Notes: generated by a model not told the origin, from the sequence alone. A stretch of 64,000 nt of DNA from JAHDDW01 sp964648795 (GCA_964648795.1 CAZYMB010000005.1:1-64000), one strand, 5' to 3'. Positions 16,459 through 25,083 are shown, counted from the stretch's first letter. Program-made: numbers and translations.

Positions 16459-18254
16459 AGCGAGTTAAGCCGAATTAGGTCGGTTCGACTAATCCTAGGT
16501 AACAACGAGACCTGACTATCGTAGTCAACCATCATGACATTGGGGGCTCCAACTGCATAAGCTCCGCTCCCATCGATAACTACACCAGATTCTTCTGGCA
16601 CTCCAAGCACTACCCCGCCGATCATGTTTGCAATACCCTCTAGTGAGCGTTGCTCATTCTGCTCGTAGTGAGGATAAATAGAGATATCATCCAACAACCC
16701 CAAACCTTCGTTGTCATCTAAATGTTCACTTCTATTTGCTGTGAGGATAGAAGCACCAAGAACTATTCCACCTGCGCTTCCGCCGTAATATATACCCCCC
16801 GACGAAAGGTGTCTTCTAATAAAGATCGAGAAGTTTGACTCCCTCATCAACTGCAGTAGGCGTCCTGTATTGCCTCCACCCACATAAAGAACTTCAAACT
16901 CGCCTTCAAGATCTCTAAGTGACTTGGGTACTACTACTTCAGAAAAGTGGGAACCATATGTAGTTTCAAACCATTCGCAAGCATCCGGAAAACGGCTGGG
17001 ATCATTTGCATGAGGTATATAGGCACAACGTCCGGAACCACTAATTGCTTCAATAAAGTGAGAATCTAGTTGACGGCTCTGTACAGCGTCTCCACCTCCA
17101 GCGATAAACACGGTGCCAGCAATTTCCTTATAATCCAAGTCCTTCATAGAAATTTCTCCCCTCCGAAACAGTGCTGTTAGGACACTATCGACACTTTCAG
17201 GCTGCCCCAATTGAGACATACCAAGCGATTCCAGCAACTTTTGGGCTTCGAAGCTTTTTACCTTAGCGAGGAGCTGATCATCCGAGGCTGGGAAATCCGC
17301 AATAGAGCGCCAGTAGTTAGCAGCTATCAAGAGATGCTCTACCTGAACTCCGCCGTACTTTCTGAGATTGTTGGCTACTAGCCGCAACTTTTGACCAGGT
17401 TCGGTTCGGTCAAAAGAAATACCCGAGAGAAGCATGAGCGCAAGGGTTCTATGTAGGTCTATCTGATTGTGGGTTAATTTGGCAATAATCTGTGACGGCC
17501 TACCCACTACTGTCCTAAAGTCTTTAGTTCTGTTTAGGGCCCAAGTAATTCGCTCCGCCCCAAAGCTAATATCACTCATCGTAGCTCGACCTTCAAGCAT
17601 CGGGATTTGCGAAAAGTAGTTACAAACCCCAATCTCTAAACCATCAAGATAGATAGCTACAACTGACCCTCTAAACGAGCCTTTACCCCAATCAGCTTCG
17701 TCTTCGAAGACTTTTAATGTGAAGTCGCCAACATACAATCCGAGACTCGAAAGGTAGTCCAGGTATGACTCGAATGATGACAGGTGATCGACCAGGCTTC
17801 CATTTAGCTGTTCAATTGAAACATTGGTGAACGCATTAAGAAAACCATCGATACTTGATCTGTACATTCTTACAACTGGCTGCACAACGGCGTATTTGGT
17901 TTCTTCGGGCTTTTCTTTCCCATGTAGCACTTCGTCAAATATCTGGCCGGCAGTTCCCACAAACACTTGACGTGAGCGATGACCTACTATCGAAATTGGT
18001 TTGGCTTCCTGATAGCCGTCTACGAAATGCCCCTTGAAGCCCTCAACAACCTGGTTAAGATCGACGAATCTATTCCTCGCTGGCTTTAAATCGATAAATT
18101 TGTATCTCCCAACACATTCATATGATCCGCAATCATCACTCGCCTTGGTAGATTTTCTGAAATATCTCGCATTACACTCCGCGCAAGATGCCTCTACCCA
18201 ACTATCGGATAAGTAATCCTTTATAGCTATGGTATGTGAACGAGTAGTTTCCAT
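16455..18254 (-). CDS. Fusion of AlaRS-like aminoacylation core with S51 peptidase (PepE/cyanophycinase-like)
   Basis: This 599-residue protein joins two enzymes. Residues ~20-330 match the catalytic half of archaeal-type alanyl-tRNA synthetase: a Cys4 site (C24, C27, C42, C47) in the same place as the archaeal N-terminal zinc site, class II motif 2 (QPVVRMYRS, Arg129), and motif 3 (SFGAERITWAL, Arg235). A helical segment follows with HNQIDLHRTLALMLLSG, like the DHxR region of AlaRS. Editing and C-Ala domains are missing. Residues ~375-599 are an S51 peptidase: FIAGGGDAVQSRQL, GGGNTGRLL, nucleophile Ser493 in GGSAGG, and His529 in IYPHY. Key residues of both halves are kept. The archaeal-type SAM synthetase gene ends 5 bp upstream, so the two are almost certainly one operon. 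Its reaction is unknown: ligation of an amino acid to a small acceptor, with the peptidase as a deconjugating or editing domain, is inference. Confidence 0.82.
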   Translation of the reverse strand: METTRSHTIAIKDYLSDSWVEASCAECNARYFRKSTKASDDCGSYECVGRYKFIDLKPARNRFVDLNQVVEGFKGHFVDGYQEAKPISIVGHRSRQVFVGTAGQIFDEVLHGKEKPEETKYAVVQPVVRMYRSSIDGFLNAFTNVSIEQLNGSLVDHLSSFESYLDYLSSLGLYVGDFTLKVFEDEADWGKGSFRGSVVAIYLDGLEIGVCNYFSQIPMLEGRATMSDISFGAERITWALNRTKDFRTVVGRPSQIIAKLTHNQIDLHRTLALMLLSGISFDRTEPGQKLRLVANNLRKYGGVQVEHLLIAANYWRSIADFPASDDQLLAKVKSFEAQKLLESLGMSQLGQPESVDSVLTALFRRGEISMKDLDYKEIAGTVFIAGGGDAVQSRQLDSHFIEAISGSGRCAYIPHANDPSRFPDACEWFETTYGSHFSEVVVPKSLRDLEGEFEVLYVGGGNTGRLLQLMRESNFSIFIRRHLSSGGIYYGGSAGGIVLGASILTANRSEHLDDNEGLGLLDDISIYPHYEQNEQRSLEGIANMIGGVVLGVPEESGVVIDGSGAYAVGAPNVMMVDYDSQVSLLPRISRTDLIRLNSL

Positions 18255-18259
18255 TCCAA

Positions 18260-19522
18260 CTAGGCGAGGCGAACCCCACTCCTCACAAAGTCGTCAGTCA
18301 GTTTCGGTATATCCGTTAGTTGCGTTTGGACCAGGTTATTTAACTCTTCAAGATCTGGTGGCACATGCGAAAATGTTGTGACCGCTGTTACCCATGGATC
18401 GGTCAAGGGTCGACCACTCTGACTTACCAACAGAACGTGATTAGGGGTGCCAAAGTACTCATGGACCGCATGAGCTAACTTGTTCGCAGCTGCAGAGTAA
18501 ATCTTGCCAATGTGATACACAGGGTTTTTGCCGCTCGCACCCTCCATGCTCATCGGATTAGTTAGAGAAATGATCCCATTTGGACGATTACCTCGCCCGA
18601 CCAACCCTTCATCACCTGACTCAATCGAAGAACCAGTTGCAGTTAAATACAATTCTTGGCGTTCATAGTCGTCACGAGTATTGAGACTAAATCTAACATC
18701 TCCGTTGTAGTGCTCCGCAGCGTACTCTGCCAGCATCTGATAACAGGTAGCAATATTTTCCTTGTAGTGCTCCAAGCTTGATACGAACCTCGAAATCTGG
18801 GGTATACAAAGAGTAACTTCGGCATTCTCTCTAATTCTCAGCCCCATTATCTTGACGTCAGTTCCCACCCATGGGTTTTTCGACTTGAAATCACCCGTAA
18901 TGTGTTTTTCTAACCCAAGGACAAACTCTTCAATTGCATCAAAGGGTGCATGACTAACACCAGCAGACGTGTCGTTCGCGAACGGATTCATCCGCTCGGG
19001 CAAGTCTTCAAGACTTTGTGGTTGAAACCAGCGATTTCTAACACTGCCACGCTTAGTGTTGCCCTTAGCGTGGCCTGGACTGCTAGCAGCAGAAATATTA
19101 AACGTGATATCAATCATTTCGTCTGAAATCAAGTTACCAAATCTCGATTTCACAAAATCGTGTACAGCTTCAGTAAGTAGCTCTTCGAAGTCAATTTCAA
19201 GGCCACCGAATGAAGTAGAAACTCTTCCGTTGATTTGCACCCTAATCGGACTAACCATCTGACCTCCGCCAAACTCAACCTTTGACTTGCCACCAAGGAT
19301 CCCTGACTTGTCAAAATTGTGGTGCAATATACCCCCGAACTTGTCGAGAGTGTGTTTGGAATACACCATACTCAGGTGTTCAGCTAGATGATCTGAAAGG
19401 GTGTCCGGGTGTCCAATACCCTTTCTTTCAACTCCACAAAATTCCTGAATCTGTGGCGAGTCGTTAGAGATTTCAACTCGTCCAGGCTTGTAACTATCTT
19501 CACTGTAATATCCGCCAACCAT
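18260..19522 (-). CDS. Archaeal-type S-adenosylmethionine synthetase (COG1812)
   Basis: The 420-residue product carries signatures of the archaeal methionine adenosyltransferase family, which is distinct from bacterial MetK: VERKGIGHPDTLSDHLAE (His38, Asp40), GGKSKVEFGGGQMVSPI, a central NDTSAGVSHAPFDAIEEFVLGLE segment, DVKIMGLRIRENAEVTLCIPQI, and near the C-terminus VGRGNRPNGIISLTNPMSMEGASGKNPVYHIGKIY. The catalytic His, Asp and Gly-rich loops are present and length is normal. It forms a two-gene unit with the AlaRS-like/S51 fusion. In bacteria this type usually appears as an extra copy in accessory or biosynthetic loci beside housekeeping MetK; no metK is in this window. It may supply SAM, or an analogue, to the partner enzyme. 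Confidence 0.9.
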   Translation of the reverse strand: MVGGYYSEDSYKPGRVEISNDSPQIQEFCGVERKGIGHPDTLSDHLAEHLSMVYSKHTLDKFGGILHHNFDKSGILGGKSKVEFGGGQMVSPIRVQINGRVSTSFGGLEIDFEELLTEAVHDFVKSRFGNLISDEMIDITFNISAASSPGHAKGNTKRGSVRNRWFQPQSLEDLPERMNPFANDTSAGVSHAPFDAIEEFVLGLEKHITGDFKSKNPWVGTDVKIMGLRIRENAEVTLCIPQISRFVSSLEHYKENIATCYQMLAEYAAEHYNGDVRFSLNTRDDYERQELYLTATGSSIESGDEGLVGRGNRPNGIISLTNPMSMEGASGKNPVYHIGKIYSAAANKLAHAVHEYFGTPNHVLLVSQSGRPLTDPWVTAVTTFSHVPPDLEELNNLVQTQLTDIPKLTDDFVRSGVRLA

Positions 19523-19572
19523 AACATTAACGGTAAGGGTCTTGCCTAGAGTTCACAACTACCCAGTTCAGG

Positions 19573-19740
19573 CTAGTCTGACAGCCTTGACGTTTTTATG
19601 GACTTCAGCAGCACTAGTAGTGCCCTGGCCCTGTGGCTGAGGGCTTTCTTTTCAGCTGCCGTGATCTCAGCAGAGCTTTTGTCGTTTGTTTCATCTGGCA
19701 CGAATATTGGGTCATAACCAAAACGTCCAACGGAGCTGCA
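19573..19740 (-). pseudogene. Truncated rdgB 3' fragment
   Basis: On the minus strand this stretch encodes GRFGYDPIFVPDETNDKSSAEITAAEKKALSHRARAL... to a stop at 19573-19575, matching the last ~50 residues of the intact RdgB at 20880 (GGFGYDPLFVPDETNGK...). The frame is closed by stops just upstream, so only the tail survives. With the intact gene it forms a direct repeat on either side of the zinc-ribbon gene at 19828. The divergence between the copies suggests an old event or DNA from a relative. The rest of the 305-bp spacer 19523-19827 shows no gene. Confidence 0.85.
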
Positions 19741-19827
19741 GTAGCTTTAACTCCTCTAAAACAGCACGAATTAAAGTCCTAAGCTGACTCCGCCGATACA
19801 TGGACGAGCGAGCAGAGGGAAACAATC

Positions 19828-20841
19828 GTGGACACAGAAACACCAGTTTTTCAGTTTAAGCATTTCAGTAACGGACAGGCAATTGGCCTAAAGGCTCAGG
19901 ATGGATCAGTCAGCCAAGCAGGTATTACCCTCGGGGATCACACCATTCCAATGACCGATATCCTCGGCACAACAGTACGCGGAAACGTGCTTGTGTTTGC
20001 GGTGAATGAAGCTGCCATTATGGACGACAAACTGGCTAAACGCATCAATCGTGGCGCTCTCGTGGTGCAGATTTACAAACTTGATGCAATTGAAGTAGAA
20101 AAAGCTATCGACCGACACTCTTCACAACAAAAAGCTCAAGTCAGACAGCAACAGATGCAGTTGGACGGAACTGGTGAACAATTTAGATCTCACGTCTGCC
20201 CAAACTGTACATCAACGATAGATGTGACAGACTTCGATCAAAGCAGCTCTGTCTTCTGCGGATACTGCGAAACAGTATTTAGCAACTCAGGACAAATCGA
20301 GACACTTGGCTACGACTATAAGACATGTCAAGACTGTGGCGGGTTCGATAGAAACCGTGAGTACACGTTCTTCCAGTTCTTCTTTATCGTCATTGCCTAT
20401 GCCTATAACCACTCCAAACATTATCTCTGCGACGCATGTGCGCACACCAAAGCCAAACGATCGCTACTGACTAACTCGATCTTCCTGCTTGGCGTTCCAC
20501 AGGCAATCAGAAATATACGCAAGTCTCAGACGAACCGAGAAGACGGCCTGGAAGAGCTTGGGAATCTAAATGCTGCAGCTATTCAGGGAGATATCCAAGA
20601 AGCTACTGATACAAAAGCTCGACTGAATCCGATGTTCCAAGAACATCCTGGAGTTCTGTACAACATGGGCCTAGCCAATCTTCGTAGTGGTGATACATCA
20701 AACGCTAAGGCTTGGTTCTCACAGTCGCTCAACCAATGTTCTAACTATTCGCCTTCTTTGCAGGTTCAATGGATGCTCGACAACCAACAACAGGTGGACT
20801 TTGATGCCACTGGTGATACCCAAGGCCACCTTGTCTCTTAG
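19828..20841 (+). CDS. Zinc-ribbon protein with TPR-like C-terminus, unknown function
   Basis: A GTG start (with GAGGGAAA upstream) gives 337 residues. An N-terminal ~120-residue domain of beta character (FQFKHFSNGQAIGLKAQDGS...) ends in a Gln-rich linker. Two treble-clef or ribbon modules follow: CPNC...CGYC (~residues 130-150) and CQDC...CDAC (~170-210), with a hydrophobic FFQFFFIVIAYAY stretch between. The C-terminal ~80 residues (HPGVLYNMGLANLRSGDTSNAKAWFSQSL) read as a TPR pair. No family was recognised. The gene lies exactly between a truncated and an intact rdgB 3' end, so it may have arrived by recombination at rdgB. Confidence 0.75.
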   Translation: MDTETPVFQFKHFSNGQAIGLKAQDGSVSQAGITLGDHTIPMTDILGTTVRGNVLVFAVNEAAIMDDKLAKRINRGALVVQIYKLDAIEVEKAIDRHSSQQKAQVRQQQMQLDGTGEQFRSHVCPNCTSTIDVTDFDQSSSVFCGYCETVFSNSGQIETLGYDYKTCQDCGGFDRNREYTFFQFFFIVIAYAYNHSKHYLCDACAHTKAKRSLLTNSIFLLGVPQAIRNIRKSQTNREDGLEELGNLNAAAIQGDIQEATDTKARLNPMFQEHPGVLYNMGLANLRSGDTSNAKAWFSQSLNQCSNYSPSLQVQWMLDNQQQVDFDATGDTQGHLVS

Positions 20842-20879
20842 TTAGCGGCCCAGCGCTACATATAAACAATGAAAACTTA

Positions 20880-21464
20880 TTAACTCGCTAGCGCTGGCAG
20901 AAGTTTAGCTAGAGCTCTAGCTCTGTGGCTAATAGCCTTCTTTTCTACTGCCGTGATCTCAGCAAAGCTTTTGCCGTTTGTTTCATCTGGCACGAATAGC
21001 GGATCATAACCAAACCCGCCTTTGCCACACTCTTCGGTGGCAATACTGCCTTCAACAACACCTTCAAACGTAACCGGCTCTTTACCAAGCTCGACGTAAG
21101 CAACAACAGTTCTAAATCGAGCCGATCTGTCCTCTACCCCAGTCATCTCATGCAACAACTTGTCTACGTTGTCTTGATAAGTCACGTTCTCACCGGCATA
21201 ACGGGCAGAGTAAACACCGGGAGCGCCATCAAGAGCATCGACAAACAAACCAGTGTCATCGGCAACAGCCGGAAGACCTGTGAACTCAGCAACCTCAGTC
21301 GCTTTCTTTATGGCGTTGTATTCGAGAGTGTCGCCATCCTCGATAGTTTCAGGCAAGTCTTCAGGTCGGGGCAGAACCTCAACGGTTTCGTCTAGCCCAT
21401 CTTGAAGCAGAGCATCGATTTCGGCGACCTTGTCTGGGTTACCTGACGCTATAACTAGCTTCAC
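20880..21464 (-). CDS. rdgB: XTP/dITP diphosphatase (RdgB/HAM1 family)
   Basis: The 194-residue enzyme removes non-canonical purine triphosphates (dITP, XTP). Motifs: ASGNPDKVAEIDALL at the N-terminus, ADDTGLFVDALDGAPGVYSARYAG with catalytic acids, FRTVVAYV, GFGYDPLFVPDETNGKSFAEIT and SHRARAL. It overlaps the end of rph by 4 bp (start within the rph stop region), the classical rph-rdgB operon. Its tail is duplicated at 19573-19740. Confidence 0.96.
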   Translation of the reverse strand: MKLVIASGNPDKVAEIDALLQDGLDETVEVLPRPEDLPETIEDGDTLEYNAIKKATEVAEFTGLPAVADDTGLFVDALDGAPGVYSARYAGENVTYQDNVDKLLHEMTGVEDRSARFRTVVAYVELGKEPVTFEGVVEGSIATEECGKGGFGYDPLFVPDETNGKSFAEITAVEKKAISHRARALAKLLPALAS

Positions 21465-22213
21465 TCTTGGTGAACTCGTGGTCCAGGTGCAGCAGCTAGC
21501 GCTTCAAGCTGTGCTGCCATAATCTCTTTGATGCCACCCTCAGCTAAATCAAGAAGCTGGTTAAGTACTGTTCTGTCGAATGTGACTTCTTCGGCTGTTC
21601 CCTGAAGCTCTACAAACTTTCCTTCAGAAGTCATAACAACATTCATGTCAACGTCTGCGTTTGCATCTTCAACATATGGAAGATCAAGTCTTGGCTCGCC
21701 ATCGATTACACCAACACTTATTGCAGCTAGTTGAGCTGACATTGGATTCTTGTCCATTTTGCCAGCAGCTATAGAGCGAGTAAACGCATCATGCAAAGCA
21801 ACGTAACCACCACAGATTGAGGCGGTTCTTGTTCCACCGTCTGCCTGCAATACATCGCAGTCAACTGTGATTGAAACTTCGCCCATAGCTTCTAGGTCTA
21901 CAACAGAACGAAGTGAACGACCAATTAGGCGTTGGATCTCTTTGTCTCGCCCCGATGCTCGACGATTGTTTCGTTCTGGAGTTGAGCCTGGCAGCATCGA
22001 GTACTCGGCTGTGACCCAGCCCTTGCCAGTATCTTTCAACCAACGTGGTACTCCCTCATCAACCGATGCTGTACAAAGAACCTGTGTGTCGCCGAAAGCA
22101 ACCATTACTGAGCCGTCTGCCATACGAGTGAAATCTCGAGTGAAACTGAAAGGGCGCAACTGGTCATTACTGCGGCCATCTGGGCGATTTGAAGAAGAAT
22201 CTGAATTTGTCAT
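21461..22213 (-). CDS. rph: Ribonuclease PH
   Basis: This 250-residue phosphorolytic 3'-5' exoribonuclease trims tRNA 3' ends. Signatures: RPDGRSNDQLRPFSFTRDFTRMADGSVMVAFGDTQVLCTASV, AEYSMLPGSTPERNNRRASGRDKEIQRLIGRSLR (phosphate/RNA-binding arginines), DCDVLQADGGTRTASICGGYVAL and GKFVELQGTAEE. Length is normal. It is upstream of and overlaps rdgB. Confidence 0.97.
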   Translation of the reverse strand: MTNSDSSSNRPDGRSNDQLRPFSFTRDFTRMADGSVMVAFGDTQVLCTASVDEGVPRWLKDTGKGWVTAEYSMLPGSTPERNNRRASGRDKEIQRLIGRSLRSVVDLEAMGEVSITVDCDVLQADGGTRTASICGGYVALHDAFTRSIAAGKMDKNPMSAQLAAISVGVIDGEPRLDLPYVEDANADVDMNVVMTSEGKFVELQGTAEEVTFDRTVLNQLLDLAEGGIKEIMAAQLEALAAAPGPRVHQE

Positions 22214-22293
22214 GGCGATACTCTACATATTTACCTAGCAGAACCGGGACTTTTGGGTATAGACAAACCACACTGAGTTATGTATTCTGGGGT

Positions 22294-22390
22294 TAACCAG
22301 CTAGACGGCCATGGAGCCCCTAGCGGTAAAGATTTATAAAAGGGTGAATCCAAATGGGCTGGGAAACCAGCTCATTTGTTATTTTTGCAC
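22294..22390 (+). ncRNA. Candidate small RNA ending in an intrinsic terminator
   Basis: The 206-bp spacer between rph and the nuclease gene contains a promoter-like TAGACA (22260-22265), 17 bp, TATTCT (22283-22288), and about 65 bp later a strong terminator hairpin with a T-rich tail on the same (+) strand. No annotated + strand gene lies between or follows for 2.8 kb. The transcript would be about 95 nt. A 42-codon frame starting at 22311 runs through the hairpin and is probably chance. It does not show SRP, 6S or RNase P signature motifs. Confidence 0.4.
22352..22385 (+). terminator. Intrinsic terminator
   Basis: AAATGGGCTGG (22352-22362), GAAA tetraloop, CCAGCTCATTT (22367-22377), then GTTATTTTT. 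All 11 pairs form on the + strand, with one G-U; on the minus strand that pair becomes A-C and no T tract follows, so the signal points rightward. Confidence 0.8.
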
Positions 22391-22419
22391 TCAACTTGGG
22401 TTGCCGCTGAGCTGTTCAT

Positions 22420-25083
22420 CTACCAGTCAAAGCTAGATACAGCTTCACGGTATGGAGACAGTAGCGCTACCGTACCGCCACTATTGCTGAGTATCCCCGA
22501 ACTGAATCCCCAGTAAAGCTCGTCAGTAGTATCAGTGCCTTGGCCGATGAAGAGCGTGAGGGATCCACCGGCAGGAATCACAAGATTGCGGTCGACATCG
22601 TAGAAGGTACCAGCGTTATATTGGATTCGCCAATCTCTGAGATTCACAGACTTGGTCTCGTTGTTAGTAAACGTAACCCATTCGCCATTCGGGTTAGTTG
22701 AGTCAAACCCAACGGCGTCGAAGTTAACTTGGCTGACCACAACATCGGCAGCAGATGGACAGTCACTGCATGGCCAATTCACCTCTGCCAAGGTTGCGTT
22801 ACTACTATTAGGTCTTAGCTCGACCTCGTCACCTCCGTTAGCAAGAGCGTTTAAGGTTCCGGAAGCGTAACGAATCGGGCCATTGTCTGGGTCGTAGGTG
22901 TCTTGTCCCGACCCCAGTCGCAGTCGCAGACGTTCACCAGGTTCTATTGTGTCCTGTGAATCAAAGAAGTAGGCAGTGCCGTCTGTATAGATGTGATGCC
23001 CGTCTAGCGATATTGTTGCTGCGGAGTTGTTGTTTATGTTGACCCACTCGCCGTTTGGATTGGCTGAATCTGTTCCAACGGCGTCGAAGTTAGCAGACAA
23101 AGAGACCGCTGCTGACACGCTCTGGTTAGCACAAGTTGCAGAACCCCAAGTATGGCAGTCCACAACTCTGCGCTGTGGTGAAAGTAGCGTTACGGAACGA
23201 GCACCTGAATTCAACAAGATCCCCTTACTCTTACCCCAATATATTTCGTTTGTTGTGTTGGTGCCCGAACCTATGCTGATGCGCACAGTGTCACCGGGCT
23301 GTAGTGGGCGGCTCGCCAAAGAAACAATTTGGAAACCACCGACTACAACTTTCCAGTTGCGTAAGTCCTGGGGTGCAGAGCTAACGTTCTTGAGGACAAT
23401 CCATTCACCATTCGGATTAGTTGCATCATTTCCAACGGCGTCGTAGTTGACATGGTCAATTACTATGCCGCGGTCTGGACCACAGTCTGTTGCGCAAGGC
23501 CAGCGAGACTCTAACACCACTGAGTTGTCTGCCGCTTGTAGTTGAATGTAGTCACCACCATTGTTGAATATCCCAGTCGTCTTACCCCAGTAATGGTTGA
23601 ACGAAGTATTCGACCCCGAGCCGACTCGTAGGCGCAACTGGCTGCCCGCTGCGATCGTGGTATTGGTTGGGAACGTATAACGATGCCCCGGAGAGAAGAT
23701 GTCGTATCCGCTGACATCGACTGTGCTATCACTCGTATTGTGCAGGGCTACCCATTCGCCGTTTGGATTTGTTACATCATTGCCTGAGGCATTGAAGTTG
23801 GTAGTTAGTTCAATGGCTCCTCGAATATCTTCGTTTGTGCACTGGCTTGATCCCCAGGCAAAGCAGTCGATCTCTACCGATTGTGAGTTCCAAATCCGAA
23901 GCCTTTGGTCACCAGAGGTGTTGTTGAGAATACCCCCAGAGTTGCCCCAGTATCTGTTGGATCCGGCGTCAGTTCCTTCGCCTATAAAGATTGTCAAACC
24001 AGCGCCCGGTGCCAGAGTTTCCCCATCAGCAAATGCGTAGTCGGTACCATCGTCTTTAACTCGCCAACCAGTTAGGTCTAGAGTCGCCCCGCTTACATTA
24101 CGAACTTTGAGCCATTCACCATTCGGGTTAGTCAAGTCATTACCAGGCGCATTATATTGGACGTCTTCGATTACGAGAGCTGAGCGTTCACCACACGTTA
24201 TTGTGCAGGGCCAGAATTGGGTGTAAGCCATGTTAAGAAGGCTGTCTCGTAGGTAGAGAACGTCGCTTTCATTGTTCAACCAGGGCTCGTTATTGCCTAA
24301 ATACTTGTCAGTAGCAGTGTCGGTTCCTGGTCCTATGTGGATTCGAATCTTATCTCCTGGATAAACGACCCAGGCTGGCAAAGTAAAGGTGTTACCGTCA
24401 AGACGAGCACTACTGCGAAGGGTCCATCCGTTAAGGTGCAATAGAGCCGTTCCCGTGTTGCGAATATCGATGTATTCGTCGTTGATGTTGGTGGCATCAT
24501 TGCCTGCAGCGTCGTAGTTAACGGTTACATCGATACTCGGGGTCTCCGCTGTGTTGCCACAGGCGTTTTCTTCCCACAAACCAACTTGGTTGACTACTGC
24601 TTGTTCGCCAGCCGCATAGTAGTCGCTGCGGTAATCGGGCTCGATGTCGTAACTCGCCGCTAACCCGAGCCCTTGGTTGATTAGCTCGATAGCCACGTTC
24701 GTCTGAAAGTCGTCACCTACAAAAACGTGTCGGAGCGGCCGGTCAAGAGCTTCACTATAGAGATCTCTAGCTTCAAGACGAACCGGAGTACCTGGAGGTA
24801 AAAGTTCTTCTAGAGCCGTTGTTGCTTCGACGGCGAGACATTCATGTGTCGCTACCTCATTCGTATCAATTCCAACTAACCGAATTCTATTTTTGCCTTC
24901 CGGGTGTTCGAAGCCGGAATCCCAGTTCACTTCAAAAGTGTCTCCGTCGAGGACCCGGTCAACGGTCCCAAACCAATCTGTACTGGAGGCACTAGCAGGG
25001 CGAGCGGCACCCGTTAACAAAATAGACAATGCCACTAGAAGTATTGCGGCGCTCAGCACTGTCCGTAGTCGTAGTTTCCCCAA
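22420..25083 (-). CDS. Secreted thermonuclease (SNase) with six lamin-tail-like domains
   Basis: The 887-residue secreted protein has a signal peptide (residues 1-33, ending ARPASAS). Residues ~38-175 are a staphylococcal-nuclease domain: VDRVLDGDTFEV with the Ca-binding Asp, IRLVGIDTNEVATHEC with catalytic Arg, and a further Arg in DRPLRHVFVGD. Then come six ~115-residue lamin-tail-like (LTD) repeats, each with D-A-x-G-N-D-x-T-N-P-N-G-E-W at the start and (V/I)-x-I-G-x-G-T-D...YWG...G-I-L-x-N later. LTDs often accompany secreted nucleases and may bind surfaces or DNA. It likely degrades extracellular nucleic acid for phosphorus or nucleosides. There is no anchor motif; it is probably released or held by the LTDs. 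Confidence 0.93.
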   Translation of the reverse strand: MGKLRLRTVLSAAILLVALSILLTGAARPASASSTDWFGTVDRVLDGDTFEVNWDSGFEHPEGKNRIRLVGIDTNEVATHECLAVEATTALEELLPPGTPVRLEARDLYSEALDRPLRHVFVGDDFQTNVAIELINQGLGLAASYDIEPDYRSDYYAAGEQAVVNQVGLWEENACGNTAETPSIDVTVNYDAAGNDATNINDEYIDIRNTGTALLHLNGWTLRSSARLDGNTFTLPAWVVYPGDKIRIHIGPGTDTATDKYLGNNEPWLNNESDVLYLRDSLLNMAYTQFWPCTITCGERSALVIEDVQYNAPGNDLTNPNGEWLKVRNVSGATLDLTGWRVKDDGTDYAFADGETLAPGAGLTIFIGEGTDAGSNRYWGNSGGILNNTSGDQRLRIWNSQSVEIDCFAWGSSQCTNEDIRGAIELTTNFNASGNDVTNPNGEWVALHNTSDSTVDVSGYDIFSPGHRYTFPTNTTIAAGSQLRLRVGSGSNTSFNHYWGKTTGIFNNGGDYIQLQAADNSVVLESRWPCATDCGPDRGIVIDHVNYDAVGNDATNPNGEWIVLKNVSSAPQDLRNWKVVVGGFQIVSLASRPLQPGDTVRISIGSGTNTTNEIYWGKSKGILLNSGARSVTLLSPQRRVVDCHTWGSATCANQSVSAAVSLSANFDAVGTDSANPNGEWVNINNNSAATISLDGHHIYTDGTAYFFDSQDTIEPGERLRLRLGSGQDTYDPDNGPIRYASGTLNALANGGDEVELRPNSSNATLAEVNWPCSDCPSAADVVVSQVNFDAVGFDSTNPNGEWVTFTNNETKSVNLRDWRIQYNAGTFYDVDRNLVIPAGGSLTLFIGQGTDTTDELYWGFSSGILSNSGGTVALLSPYREAVSSFDW

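Noticed and set aside
20850..20897. Inverted repeat CCAGCGCTA/TAGCGCTGG around the stops of the 19828 gene and rdgB
   Set aside because: Nine-bp arms with a 30-bp loop and no T tract; may be a weak bidirectional terminator, too little support to call.
22311..22439. Forty-two-codon frame (MEPLAVKIYKRV...) across the terminator
   Set aside because: It runs through a strong terminator hairpin and into the nuclease gene, with no ribosome-binding site; likely chance.
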